This document shows positions 36,940-48,400 of a stretch of DNA of 64,000 nt, in pieces. The notes beneath the pieces are model-generated. The model saw nothing but the letters and a program-made list of their open reading frames with translations. It had not been told where the DNA came from and did no database searches. The stretch is taken from assembly GCF_001640805.2 (NCBI RefSeq), contig NC_066851.1, forward strand, positions 1-64,000. Reading direction: 5' to 3'. The DNA is from Lates calcarifer. Lineage: Eukaryota; Chordata; Actinopteri; Centropomidae. Made by a program: the position numbers and the translations under genes. Positions within the stretch are counted from its first letter, which is position 1, and each line of letters begins with the position of its first letter.

Positions 36940-37362
36940 ATGTTGGCCAAGCTAACATCTGATCATGGACAACCTCTCCCACCCCCTGCATGAGACTGTG
37001 GGTGACCTGAGCTGTTCCTTCAGTAACAGACTGCTGCATCTGCAGTGCAAGAAGGAGCGCTACCGCAGGTCATTTATTCCAACAGCCATCAGATTGATTC
37101 AACAATAAACCTGCACTCTGGACTCTGGATACTTTCATCTACCTCGCTGATTATGACGAGTTTTCTGTAAATAGAAACTTTACATTTATGTTTATTACAA
37201 ATTTTTTTATGCTTCTGCACTTTCATTTTTATCCTTATGTGCCTCTTTTATATTATATTATATTTTCTATCTTTTGTCTATTCTTCACTCTTGTTTTGTT
37301 GATGCTGTAATGAGTGAATTTCCCACAAGGGAATACATAAAGTCAATCTTATCTTTATTTCA
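36940..37362 (+). mobile_element. 3' end of a second LINE family, joined to the Rex3-like fragment
   Basis: From 36963 a different LINE C-terminus is readable (SHPLHETVGDLSCSFSNRLL, then KERYRRSFIPTAIRLI), ending at a stop near 37108. A 250-bp A/T-rich untranslated region follows and finishes with gtcaatcttatctttat, a short-repeat tail. The ending is typical of fish LINEs of the L2/Rex1 group, and the tail differs from that of the 10926 element. It abuts the preceding fragment with no visible gap. Confidence 0.7.
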
Positions 37363-37415
37363 TAACTCTTTGTTATATTTTTGTACTAATTCTGAGAGTT
37401 TATATTGACTTTGGT

Positions 37416-37451
37416 GATATATATATATTTTTTTTTGGGGGGGGGGGGGGG
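37416..37451. repeat. TA / poly-T / poly-G tract
   Basis: A (TA)n run is followed by about nine T and then about fifteen G. The G-run could form a quadruplex and is also a likely place for length errors in sequencing. Confidence 0.85.
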
Positions 37452-38635
37452 ACAGACAGATTTAACCCCATAGCACCAAGAGCCTCAGGTGACACCTCCC
37501 AGGGGAACTGCGGATGGGGTGTGGTGGGGGTCTTAAATCTTAAATAAAGGGTCAGATATTAAAAATGCTCTTAGTTGATGAATGCCATCATATCAGCGTT
37601 CTTTTTTTGGCTGTATATCCTGTAGTTCTACACTGCAGCTTCTCCAACTGGCTTTTCTTCATCTTAACTACATAAATGAAGTTGAAATGAGGAAACACTA
37701 TCCTATGGAGCAGAATGACAATGGTGAAACTGAGTGGAGTTTGGATGTTGGTTAAAGACTCTGAGCTATGCTTTCAAGCACAGGAGGGAGCCTGGTGCAA
37801 AGTACCCAAAGCATAGCAGTTTGATTTCCCAAATGTTCATAATTAAACATTTTCTATTTGAATAGCCAGCAGGGAACTCCTCTGCTTGTGTTTTTGTAGA
37901 GGCTATTGTGTTTGTGGAGCCAAATATTGGAAACTTTGATACCAAATCCCCCAGTGTATGTTAACTTTGGCAGCTGCCAAAGGATTCTGGGGATGCTTTT
38001 CCTGCACATTACTGTGCCTTCACTGTCCACCACCCACCATCTCTTCAGGTCGTGGAGTTCCCTGCAGCCACTGCTCACTGAGCTGAGGAGGGGAAGGCAC
38101 AGGGAAGACATTGTGATGCATCTCAGGGTGAAAACTTATCTCAAGTGTCTCAGAGGTTTTTAGAGAAAACACCTCAATGTGGAGAGGCCTATCTCCTCTT
38201 GCTGAACTCTGCTTCATCCTCTCTCTGCCTTCCAGTACAGTCTCTCAGACTACAGGAAGCCTTCAGTCACCTCCAGAAGGTGTCCTCCCCTTACAGCATG
38301 TAAGATGCATGAATCTCTCACCCTGTGATCTCTCCCTCCATCCCCAGGATCAGTAAATGTTCAGACTACTGTGGAAAGAGGAACAGGGTAACGCTCCTTT
38401 GGGTTGTCTGTGTGCAGCACAGGATGAGTCCCGGTTGGATGGGAATGTGAGCTGAGGGCCGCACAGGAGGAAAGGCAGAGTCAGCAAACGAGCGGTAGAG
38501 CAAATAAGCCACACATAGTGTTTGTTATTAAGTACTTTTTTGACGTGTGCATGTGCTTATACAGTATCACAGATACCAAGATCATCCAGTACTATAGTGG
38601 CCTTCTTTTCTTTCTTGTTTGGGGTATACCTTACA
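37452..38635. other. Unassigned non-coding stretch
   Basis: No gene or named repeat is recognised. The overlapping frames at 37854-38217 occur on both strands and show no domain. Confidence 0.5.
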
Positions 38636-39200
38636 TTTAAATAGTGCACTTTTTATATAGAGTAGGTCTAGACTGTACTCTTTATATTATTATATTTACA
38701 GGGGGTAGAGAATAGGGGAACAGATTGCAGGTTTCTGGTGTGATTTTAGGGAACTATAAGCTCTTCAAGACACCATGGTATCTGACTATTAAGGGCTTTG
38801 TAGGTGAGGAGGAGGATTTTAAATTCTATTCTGGATTTGACTGGGAGCCAATGTAGAGAGGCTAACACAAGAGAAATGTGATCTATTTGACTAGTTCCTG
38901 TCAATAATCATGCTGCAGTGTTTTGGATCAACTGCAGTGTCTTTAGAGACTTGTTGGGACAGCCTGATAATTATTAATTATAATAGTCCAGCCTGGAAGT
39001 AACAAATGCATAGATAGTTTTTCAGCATCCTTTTGAGACAGGAAGTGCCTGGTTTTGCTAATGTTACACAAGTGGAAAAAAGCTCCTGAAGAAGTTTGTT
39101 TTATGTAGGAGTTAAAGAACATATCCTGATCAAAGATAACTCTGAGATCAAGGTGGAGCTGTAGGCCAGGACAATGTTAGCTAGAGTAACTCTATCATTA
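38636..39200 (-). mobile_element. Old L2-like LINE 3' relic
   Basis: The low-coordinate part (aaatagtgcactttttatat, gtaggtctagactgtactc) resembles the 3' untranslated region of the L2 copy at 9052. The rest corresponds in reverse to the C-terminal polymerase region, including gactgggagccaatgtagag and ttttggatcaactgcag, but full of stops. An old, 5'-truncated, inactive copy, related to but not the same subfamily as the 9052 element. Confidence 0.6.
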
Positions 39201-40273
39201 GAAAATGTATGTATGTAATGTTCAGGGCAAGTCTTAACTGATTATAATACAGACACGGGCTGGGTGTAGGCACCTAAAGTCTTAGCAGTCATAAATGTAT
39301 TGGGAAAATGTATAGTACCAAGACCCTCACAGCTGCACATCCTTACAGACCCAGAAATTTGAAAAGCAGTATTTCTTTACTTGTAATTGCAACTGAAGGA
39401 TGTTGTAGCTAGCACAGTAGCTGGATGGCCAGTTAAAATTAAAACACATTCATCTCATTTCTTGCACAGCTGACTGAGAACCAATCCACATATTTTCTGC
39501 ACTGCAGTTTTACTGTGTCAGAAAACAGATACAGCTTTCTCTACTGTGTAATAAACAGGGTTGGGTTGATTGGAGAGAAATGGGGGAGAGAGGAGAAAGA
39601 GGGGAGAGGGAAGAAACCAGGAACAGCTATACACACTGTTGCATTAAGCGCTGCCAGATTGGTTGTTATAATGACAGTATCAATAGCAGTACCCATAAGT
39701 GTGATGGTGTTATTAATAATAACAGCAACAATGATAACAGCACCAATTATTATTATTATTTTTATGTCAGTCCAGTGAAGATCATGTGATCCAACCATAG
39801 AACAACCAATTTTCCCAACAAGTCTTCCAAATTAAATGCTAAAATATGATGTAAATAAGTGCTCCTGACATTTGTCTGTGACTTCCAAAACTGTGACGAA
39901 TCACTGTTGAACAACTAATTCTATTTTATGATGTGACAACACTATGGTTAAAGTTTAAAAAGGTTTAGAGACAAAAAAGAGAAAGCTCATGACTCTGGGG
40001 TCCCTTGAGCTTGGCATTTATCAAAGGGAGATCCCTCTTTTACTTTGATTTATTTACTTGTTCCTGTCATAGGGATGTGGTCTGAGCAGATGTAGACAGT
40101 TTATGGACTGACCCAGTTAGGGTTAGGTTCCACAGTGTTATCTGTAGGCCTTTGTTGATGCCTTGGCCCTAAGGCCGCTTTCAGACAGTGAGCAGCTGAT
40201 AATAACAGTGTTGCATTTTGGCAATAGTGTGAAAGACAAATAATTCCACAGTGGATATGCTATATACATTTAG
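39201..40273. other. Unassigned non-coding stretch
   Basis: Contains a G/A-rich part (39583-39618) and an AT-rich part with attattattattatttt (39747-39763). No gene is recognised. Frames at 39515-39798 overlap on both strands and reflect low-complexity composition. Confidence 0.5.
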
Positions 40274-40905
40274 ATATCATCCACTCATCTGTTTTCTGCC
40301 ACTTATCTAGAATGGGGTCATGGTGGCAGCAGCTAAGCAAGGTAGTTCAATTATGCCTTTCCCCAGTGACATTTTCCCACTTCTCCTAGGCATCATGAGC
40401 CATTACCAGGTCAGATAAGACAAATAATCTCTCTATCATCTTCAGTGTTTACCTGAGGGTCTCCTACAAGTTGGCCTTATCCTGGAAAACTTCCAGTGGA
40501 AGGTGTCCAGCAATCAGAGAACCGAAACATATACACTGGCTCCTTTCAATACAAAGGAGCAGCCATAGCTACTCTGAGTTTCCTCTGAATGTCTGAGTTC
40601 CTTACCCAGTCTCTATTGGTGAGTATAGGTGGTAGTTGTAAGATAGACCTGCATTACTGCTGACACCACAGATCTGCTGCTGATCTCACACTCCATTCTG
40701 TCCTCACTAGTGAACAAGTCCCTAAACTACTTGAACTCCTTCACTTGGGGAAGCAACTCACTCCAACCCAAAGGGAGCTGTCCACTGTTTTCCAGAAGAG
40801 AACTACGGACTCTCATCTCTGCTGCTTCACACTTGAAAACTGTCCCAGTGTATGCTGAAGGTCACGTCTGATGAAGCCAAAGGAACCACATCTGCACCAA
40901 GCAAT
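40274..40905 (-). mobile_element. Old Rex3-like LINE fragment
   Basis: A diverged minus-strand copy of the family seen at 42985-43530. They share a 3' untranslated start like gaatggggtcatggtggca (here 40310) and catcatttccc-type blocks. The coding resemblance (ctcctttcaata, gacctgcattactgctgacac) runs further, to the aggtcacgtctgatgaagcc region near 40858-40877. No frame survives. Greater divergence than the 42985 copy suggests an earlier insertion. Confidence 0.6.
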
Positions 40906-41284
40906 CAGTAACCCTGCCATTATTTTCCTGAGTCAATGGCAGACAGTTTCAATAAACAATCATCTTGGTGGCTTGGCTAAGCCAAAATAAGCAATTACAT
41001 CTATGGAAAGTAAAAAAAAAAACAAACAATTTGATTGCATATGGGACACCACCTAAAGGCAGTCAGAAGTCAGAGGCATGGCCTGTAACAAAGATGTTAC
41101 GACAAGTAAAACTGAGATTTTCAACTGTCATTTCAAAAGCTGTCAGATTTGAGATATGTCTTGTTATATAAAGCTGATCATTGATGGGGTGTGTGAATGC
41201 AGCCTAAATGCGTCCAACAGCTACTGTATGAACCACTGGAAAAGAGGACTCTGGCGCAAAATGTGGTTTTCTTGGTGAGAAATC

Positions 41285-41378
41285 TAGATCTAGACCTGCT
41301 CTATGTGAAAAGTGCCTTGAGATTACTTTTGTTGTGATTTGGCACTATATAAATAAAATTGAATTGAACTGAATTGAA
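41285..41378 (+). repeat. L2 LINE 3' tail, plus strand
   Basis: The segment gacctgctctatgtgaaaag continues with tgccttgagattacttttg, then tggcactatataaataaaat, and a tail of repeated ttgaa units. This is the reverse of the ending at 9052-9150, so a short truncated copy of the same family lies here in the opposite direction, with a slightly different tail unit. Confidence 0.75.
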
Positions 41379-42984
41379 TTATTTCCTTTCACAGAAAGTT
41401 GTTGCTATAAAAACTGTTGACAGTGAGGTCTGTGGTTTAAGAAGGGCAATAGTGATGTCCAGACTGAAATATCTTACTAACTTAATAACTGTAGACATTA
41501 TTGTCATTGCTTAGAGGATGAATCCTAATGATCTGGTTGATCCCATGTCCATGAAATAATGCTGAAGTAATGACACACAGTCAGCTGAGAAACTTGAAGA
41601 TTTTGCATTAAGGACATTAAAGGACTGAAAGTCAAACTGCATACCACTGAGCTATTTGGGAAGGCATGTTCCACAGCATTTGTGGACACACAAAACAGAC
41701 CCAAAGCCCAGGACATTTTGACACACAGGCTGAGAAGGAAACTTTTTATTTTACAGCCTTTGTACTTTCTTTGTTTTCTTATGTAAATTATAAATTAGAG
41801 AAGTGGCCCTGGAAATTGGTGATTTAGATTTGGAAGTTCCTGGTCATTCCAGTCATTTGGGATGGGATATGGGATAACCTGGGTAATTTCTAATATTGTT
41901 AATATCATGTGTATTTCTAAAACAATAAAAGGTGGTGGTGGTACCTTTGATCAGTCATTCAGAGGGCCGAACCTCTGCCACATACTCAAGTGAAATCCAT
42001 ACAGGATCTAGGTCAGACTTCAGATCTATTTGTATAACACATTTCAGCCAAACACAATGTATCACAAAGTGTATTTCACAATAATCTGACTCTGATGTCC
42101 CTTGAACCAGAATGTTTTGATAGTTGAATGGTTTCTATAGCTGAAAATATGCAAGACTAATTAATGACTGAAAAATATACAGAAGCAGAAAAACAGAATA
42201 ACAATGTTGTGATTTCTGAATCAGCACTGGAGCAAAAACAACTGGGTTTCCACAGTGTCACTGCGTGGACCCCTATCAGACTATATGGAACAAAGTTAGA
42301 AAATATGTTTTGGTTAGTTAATTTGTTTGTTTTTCCTAATTTGAGTGAACCGGCCTTGCCTGATACTGTAGATAAAAAAGTTCTGAGGTGTATCTTAATT
42401 CAAATGGTGTACTTTACTTCCAAGTCACTACCATGTTATTGTGGATACAAGGAAAGAAGGCTATTCTGTAATTGATGAATAATTTGATCACTCTACCTCA
42501 TGTTATTTGCTTACTGTCTGGTAAGAATTGTTCTATGGCTCAGCTCTATTCTGCAGTGGACTTTACAGTAACATGTGATCTTTAGTACCACTATAACAAG
42601 ATGATGAACAGGAGATGGTGAACATAATGATGAATATGGCCACTAAAGAAATCATTTCTATTTATTTTATCAGACAAATTTTTGGGTTGTTTCATCATTC
42701 TCGTATTTTAGTCATCACTCAAACATTTTGGGCATATGGGGCAACAATGAGGTTTCTCCAGCTGCACTCAAAAACTTACCTGTACTGTCACACAAAGGTG
42801 AAAGTGTTGTTTTTCTTGAGATGTTTTCGAACAGCAGATTTCAGTGCTCAAGGATAAGAACTAACTGATTAATTTTTTTGGTAAATGTGCATTGGTTAGA
42901 TATTCCCACTTCCATGCTGTTTCCTGGTACAATTTTGACACCACCACCCTTACCACAGTTGCAGTACAGTTCAGTATCTCCCGC
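41379..42984. other. Unassigned non-coding stretch
   Basis: No gene or repeat is recognised. The 103-codon frame at 42164-42475 has no recognised domain. Its upstream and downstream sequences lack convincing splice sites. Confidence 0.5.
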
Positions 42985-43530
42985 TTTTTCTGGAATCGGG
43001 TCGTGGTGGCAACAGGCTAAACAGGGCATTCCAGACATCCCTATGCCTGGCAACATTTTCCAGCTCCTCCTGGAGGATTCCAAGGTGTTCCCAGGCCAGA
43101 AGAGAGACATAATCTCTCCAACGCGTCCTGGGTCTACCCCGGGGTCTCCTCCCAGTTGGGCGTGCCCGGAAGATCTCCAAAGGGAGTCTCCTAGGAGGCA
43201 TCCTAACCAGATGCCCAACCCACCTCAACTGGCTCCTTTCGACGTGAAGGAGCTCCTACTCCGACTACTCCGAGCTCCCTCCAGGATGTCCAGGCTGCTC
43301 AACATATCTTTAAGGCTCAGCCCAGACACCCTCCGGAGGAAACTAATTTCAGCCACCTGTATCCTCAGTCTCATTCTATCGGTCACTACCTAGATCGCGT
43401 GACCATAGGTGAGGAAACGAACATCGACTAGTAAATTGAAAGCTTTGCCTTTCGACTTAGCTCTCTCTTCACCACAACAGCCCGGTACAGTGACCGCATT
43501 ACTGCTGACACCACACCGACTGTCAATTGA
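42985..43530 (-). pseudogene. Rex3/RTE-like LINE, C-terminal end
   Basis: The minus-strand frame 43228-42971 encodes the C-terminus of an RTE-type LINE: MRWVGHLVRMPPRRLPLEIF, then GRRPRGRPRTRWRDYVSLLAW and an acidic/Leu-rich end, here split for length. This basic Gly-Arg-Pro-Arg region is characteristic of the group. Coding resemblance continues upstream to about 43530 in other frames. The copy is 5'-truncated and has no catalytic box. It is better preserved than the 40274 copy. Confidence 0.8.
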
Positions 43531-43782
43531 CAGTTGCAGTATTTACAGTGTAATTGATGATTACAACAGACTGTCAGTTTAAAGTCTATGTTTGAAACCA
43601 ACCTAAAATGCTGTCAGAACTGATATTAAGAACAGGTCCTCCAACCTAAACATCCATATGGTCATTTGTTCCTGCCCTCAGGTATGGCCGACAGGAACGT
43701 ACCAGCAGCAGCATAGTGGAGCTGCTTTGTCATGATAACAATATTAATAATGTGCAATTATCATTGTAGAACAGTCTCAGTT

Positions 43783-43925
43783 TTGTTTGGTTTAGGAAAA
43801 GATGGTGGTTTGGATTAAAATATGTTGTGAAACAGTCATTGATTAAAGAAAACAGTGACTTCTGGATTCAAATGGGAGACAAATAGCAGTGTCCTGTGTG
43901 AAAGTCCAGTATTTCGTCAACCCAA
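43783..43925. repeat. Dispersed repeat fragment (GTTTAGGAAAAGATGG type)
   Basis: Contains ggtttaggaaaagatggtgg and tttggattaaaat, a motif I remember from a dispersed repeat in many teleost genomes, class not assigned. Boundaries are approximate. Confidence 0.4.
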
Positions 43926-45039
43926 GGCTTCCTTACATGAGGCTGTGATGCAGCTGGGCAGGCTGCCAGCTGGACCAGTGAGCTGCTGGTCCAGTCATAG
44001 TCTTTGATGGGGCAGAGTCAGTCCACAGGGCATTACAAAACACACCAGACAAAATAATGGGAGTGTCATGAAAATACACTCATGAGCTAAGTATGGACCT
44101 TTTCCCTCTGTTACAGTTCTAACATCTGGCTCTACAGTTCTGACAAGTTTGATTTTACATTTCACAACTTTAAGAAATGATATCAAAGTTACCAATATAA
44201 CTATGGGTCTAAATCTGATCCAGCACCTCTTGGAGATTATGTGATACGGTACGACTGAAGAAAATACTAATCATTCTGCTATTTTCAGACTCTTTACAAA
44301 TGATCAGCATCAGAGTCACTTCATGTTGATGTCATCAATTATTTTTCTGTTGAGGGAGTGAAGACACTGGACCTTATGGCAGCACTGCCTTGGGTGTTGA
44401 GAACCTCAAGGTTTGCCCTCTAATGGACAATCAAGCAACTGCTGTGGGGCCCCACCAACCCGGTCTCCAAGAATTAAGGAAATTACAGTGGATGCTGCTC
44501 TTACCATGACCAGTGTACAATCTGATCAGTCAATCAGTCGGCCAATCACTGTTATTTGCTGGGCTGTATCAGACAGACTGTGACATATCCCATCTTGATA
44601 TCAGTTTAGTTACTAAGTAATATAATTAACAACAAAGGTTAGAATTGAATTCAGTCCTTACCCTGGTGCACTCAGTATGTAACAAGGTCAGTGGTAGCAG
44701 GCTCTCATCTCTTTTGACGGACTCTGACACACAGTAGATGTGACAGCAGCAGCCTCAGCAGTGAATTAGTTCTGTATTTAACATGAAGGACTAACTCCTC
44801 AAACTTCACACTTTAGACTGTATTAATTATGTTGAAATCAATGTTTCAAATTCAAATCAAACAAGACAAAAGTTTACCCAACACTTAATTTCATTGATTC
44901 AGCTGAACTAGACTTTCAAGTTCAAATGAAGATTGAGGCAGTTCAACAAATCAACTCATCGAAATCAACCAAACCAAAAAAGCTCTGCACCACTTGCAAT
45001 AATTAATCCAGACAACACTTGGTGGTGTAGGAAGATGTA
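43926..45039. other. Unassigned non-coding stretch
   Basis: No gene or named repeat is recognised. A short inverted pair, gctgccagctggaccag / gagctgctggtccag, lies near 43961-43997. Confidence 0.5.
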
Positions 45040-45466
45040 TATGTTTATATAAATTGGTAGTGTTTCCACTATACCTGGCTAGCTTTTTACAAATCCCACA
45101 TTTTGCTGTTGTCTCGTTTTCGGCTTGAAAATACAGCCACACGGCGCTCCTCTTCCTCTCTGCCATTCTTCTGTTGTATTTTCTCTGTGCGTGTGCTGAT
45201 GAACCTGAGCCGGCAACTTGCTTGTTTGTTTGCTTTGCGCGTCTAAGTCACGTCACGTGACTCATGTGATGGCACAACATCTAAACACAAGAGGGGGGGG
45301 GGGGGGAGCAACGTGTGCCTGCTCTGCGCTGACACAGGAGCGGCGAATCCGGCAACCTGGCTGTTTCCTCTTTGCCGAAACTGCAGCATTGCAAACAAGA
45401 GCGGAACGTAAAGAATTGACCAATACCGACTTGGTATCGATACTATCGATCCGCCCACCACTAGTA
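45040..45466 (-). mobile_element. hAT transposon 5' end with BED-finger start
   Basis: The high-coordinate end, read on the minus strand, is tagtggtgggcggatcgata, the terminal sequence of a hAT element. A 5' region with a poly-C/G run follows, then a frame at 45166 starting MAERKRSAVWLYF. Its next part, CGICKK followed by GNTTNLYKHIH, is the CX2C and histidine end of a BED-type zinc finger, the DNA-binding start of hAT transposases. The match ends near 45040, before the finger is complete and well before the RNase H-like catalytic domain. Only the 5' end survives, so the copy is dead. The matching 3' end and 8-bp duplication were not found. Confidence 0.75.
45293..45306. repeat. Poly-G tract
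   Basis: Fourteen consecutive G inside the hAT 5' region. A length-variable tract and possible quadruplex. Confidence 0.85.
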
Positions 45467-48400
45467 ACTGAAGCAACAAACAGGCTTTTTGTAGCTGCTT
45501 TGACATATGTTGTTCTTAACCTAGTTAACTTTTTTAAAATCCCATCAGTGAGATGGGGGTCATGTGGTATATTGATTGATGATGAAGTTTATTGACAATT
45601 TTCCATGATGAAGATGAGACTTGAGATAATAATTTTTTTTAGCTCTGTAACTCTGAAACTCTTTGAGCTAAAATGTGATTAAAAACTATTCCATAGGCCT
45701 GGTTCATGCTGTGCTGTCATTCATTTTAAAGGCTACACTGTTTAATGGTGTAAGGTCTGAGGTTTTACTGATAACATGTATTTCCTTTTTTTTTTTTCCT
45801 CCATATAAACATGCTAATCAGAATATGTTTCATATCTGGATAAGATACTTTTAACTTTTTTGACATCTGACCCTCTGAGTTTTGAAAAAGTAGCAGTTTT
45901 TTTAGGCAGGAGGTTTTGTGAAATGAAAATGGTCTAAAAGGGATGAAATGGACCAGATGTAATTAAAACATGGACTTTTATCATCAGGACTGAGACAGAT
46001 TGAATATAGAAATAATTATCTTTTATTTTATTTTTAACAACATATTAAAGATACACTGTTATAGTATTGATGTGATTCTGTGGTAGACTTAGATGAGAAG
46101 TAGAGCTCAGAGGTCTATGGTCATTCTGGTGGTTGTCAGTGCTCATATCTCTCACAGGATCACATTTTTTACTGAGGAATCTAAAAATGTTCTTTTCCAC
46201 TGGATCTTTTTTCTTTCCATGATTTGCCACTGTCAGAGGTTCTGGAAAGTTTGACTTCAGTAGTTTTGGGAGAACATGGTCTTGTTAGTGGTTAATGTCG
46301 GTGTGCTCCTTGAGCAAACTTAAAGAAGAGGAAATCACATAAAGACAGCTGGAGTAAATGACTGCTGCCATGGGAGATGAATTACATATTATTGGACCAA
46401 ATGTATCATATAACCCACACAAAACACCAGGTAGATGGCCACTGTCAACACCCTGATTTAAAATCTGACTAGATGTCATATTGAAACAGTTATCCATTTA
46501 TCAAAAAGAAAACTCATTGTGAAGAAATTCCTGATGAAAAATTGTGTGTGACTTTACCCTGCAGTCTTCCTCTTTAATGAGAGACTCAGGATGAGTGGTG
46601 ACATGCTGCACAGTGTGAACACTTGATCACTGAGGTCAAAAAATCAAAGCACTTCCCAGCACTGATCACAGGTCAGCCAGAAAGCTTAAAATACTTAAAG
46701 ACATATTTCTTTTTTTGATGTAATAGCTATGAGAGAGTACAAAGACAGTGTTATCTGTGTCTGTGTCTGTTTAACTAACACAATTATCTGTTTTCGTACC
46801 TTTGATAGAAGACTGTATGAGGCCATGGTTTACACCAGAATGAGCAAATGTTAGATTTTCTTGCCTCATATTCATTGTCAGTGCACTCATTGAGAACATT
46901 TAGTGTAGTTGTGGACAGTTAATTAGAGGTTATTAACAACGTTTCATTTCTACCCTATATTTTTGGGAAGCAACTATCACTGTGACTAACACACCTCTTG
47001 GCTTATTGGAAGGTGAGATTGTGGAAATTACAAAGATATTAGTTCTTAATTCTGAAAGTATCTGGCTGTTTCAGAAACTGTGGCTACCATGTTTATATTT
47101 GACAACAACAGCAATAAGTGGACAGTTAACACGCAGCCATACAACTTACGGCATTAGCATCTGTTAACAGCCTGTCTTTGAAAGTGGGGCAAATGCTAGA
47201 TGCTCAGTCACTAAGTAATATCAGATACTAAACAGTAATTCTGATCATTCTAAGTTACATCTACATTAATATGTCGTAGCTTTAAAACACATCACTGTTG
47301 CCATGGTTATGCCTGGCATCCATATTACTCCAGAGGTTTCTAGCCTGTGAAAGAGGCCCAGATTTAGTTTGAAAACTGCTGAGTTGTGTTGTAGTCTGGA
47401 CAGGCACAAACAGAGACTTTAATGATGATGCAGACACTCAGCCACAACCAGAACCTCGACCATCAGTAGTGAATGTGTGAATAATGAATTACAAGCATTG
47501 CTGACCTTGGTGTCTTTGCTAGCAGCTGTTGTACACCACTGCTGTTTTGCGTAGTTTTTCTGAAATTAAGCAACCAACTGCAGAGCAAACAATCTATATT
47601 CTTTTTATACAGTGTGAGCATGCCCAGTGTATGTGAATGTGATATGTGTTCTCAGGTGTGTTGGTATGAACAGGGATAATTTCTGATATGGAGCTAAAAT
47701 GCTTGTTTGGAGGGAGATCTTTTTAAAACGTTTGTGAAATTACAGGTGGATTTAGATATTGGTGACAGCATAGAAGCTTGAGTGGAGGAATCTGTCTGTA
47801 TTTCAGTTTTGTTGATGACCACTCATCCATTCACTGTGTGGAAGAATTGCTAAAGACTAGAAGAAGTACAGTATCGCCTGTGAAGTTTTTTTTCGGATGA
47901 GCAGCTCTTCAGAAAGCTTCAAAAAGTGCTTTTCTACATGTTACTTGACATGAAGAAAAGGAAGAACCTTTACAGTCACAACAATGCAATGCCCAGACAG
48001 TTTACTGCACACATCTGCCAGGACTTTAAGAAAGGTGGAACTCACCTGCAATGGCACCTTGTACACTGTCACCAACAAACTATCAGAGCAGAACAGAAAA
48101 TTCCAGCAGTAACAAAGATGGCCAATTCTTGCACATTAGTTAATTAATTCAACAAAAATGTTTTCAGTGTTTTAATTTTTTTTATGTGTATGTAAACTGT
48201 GGTGGCTGTGGTGGCTATGGTGTTATCACTGTACAACTCTCTGAACAGGCTTTAACTACTTTCCATTATAAATTGTTTGTAGTCCTGCTCTATATTTAAA
48301 GCACAGAGAGATTAATATCTATTTTCTCATCTCACTCTCAGAAAAAAAGCGTATTGCCCAAAATGTTGAACTCTTCGTGTACAGAAGTAGCTGAAGTTGT

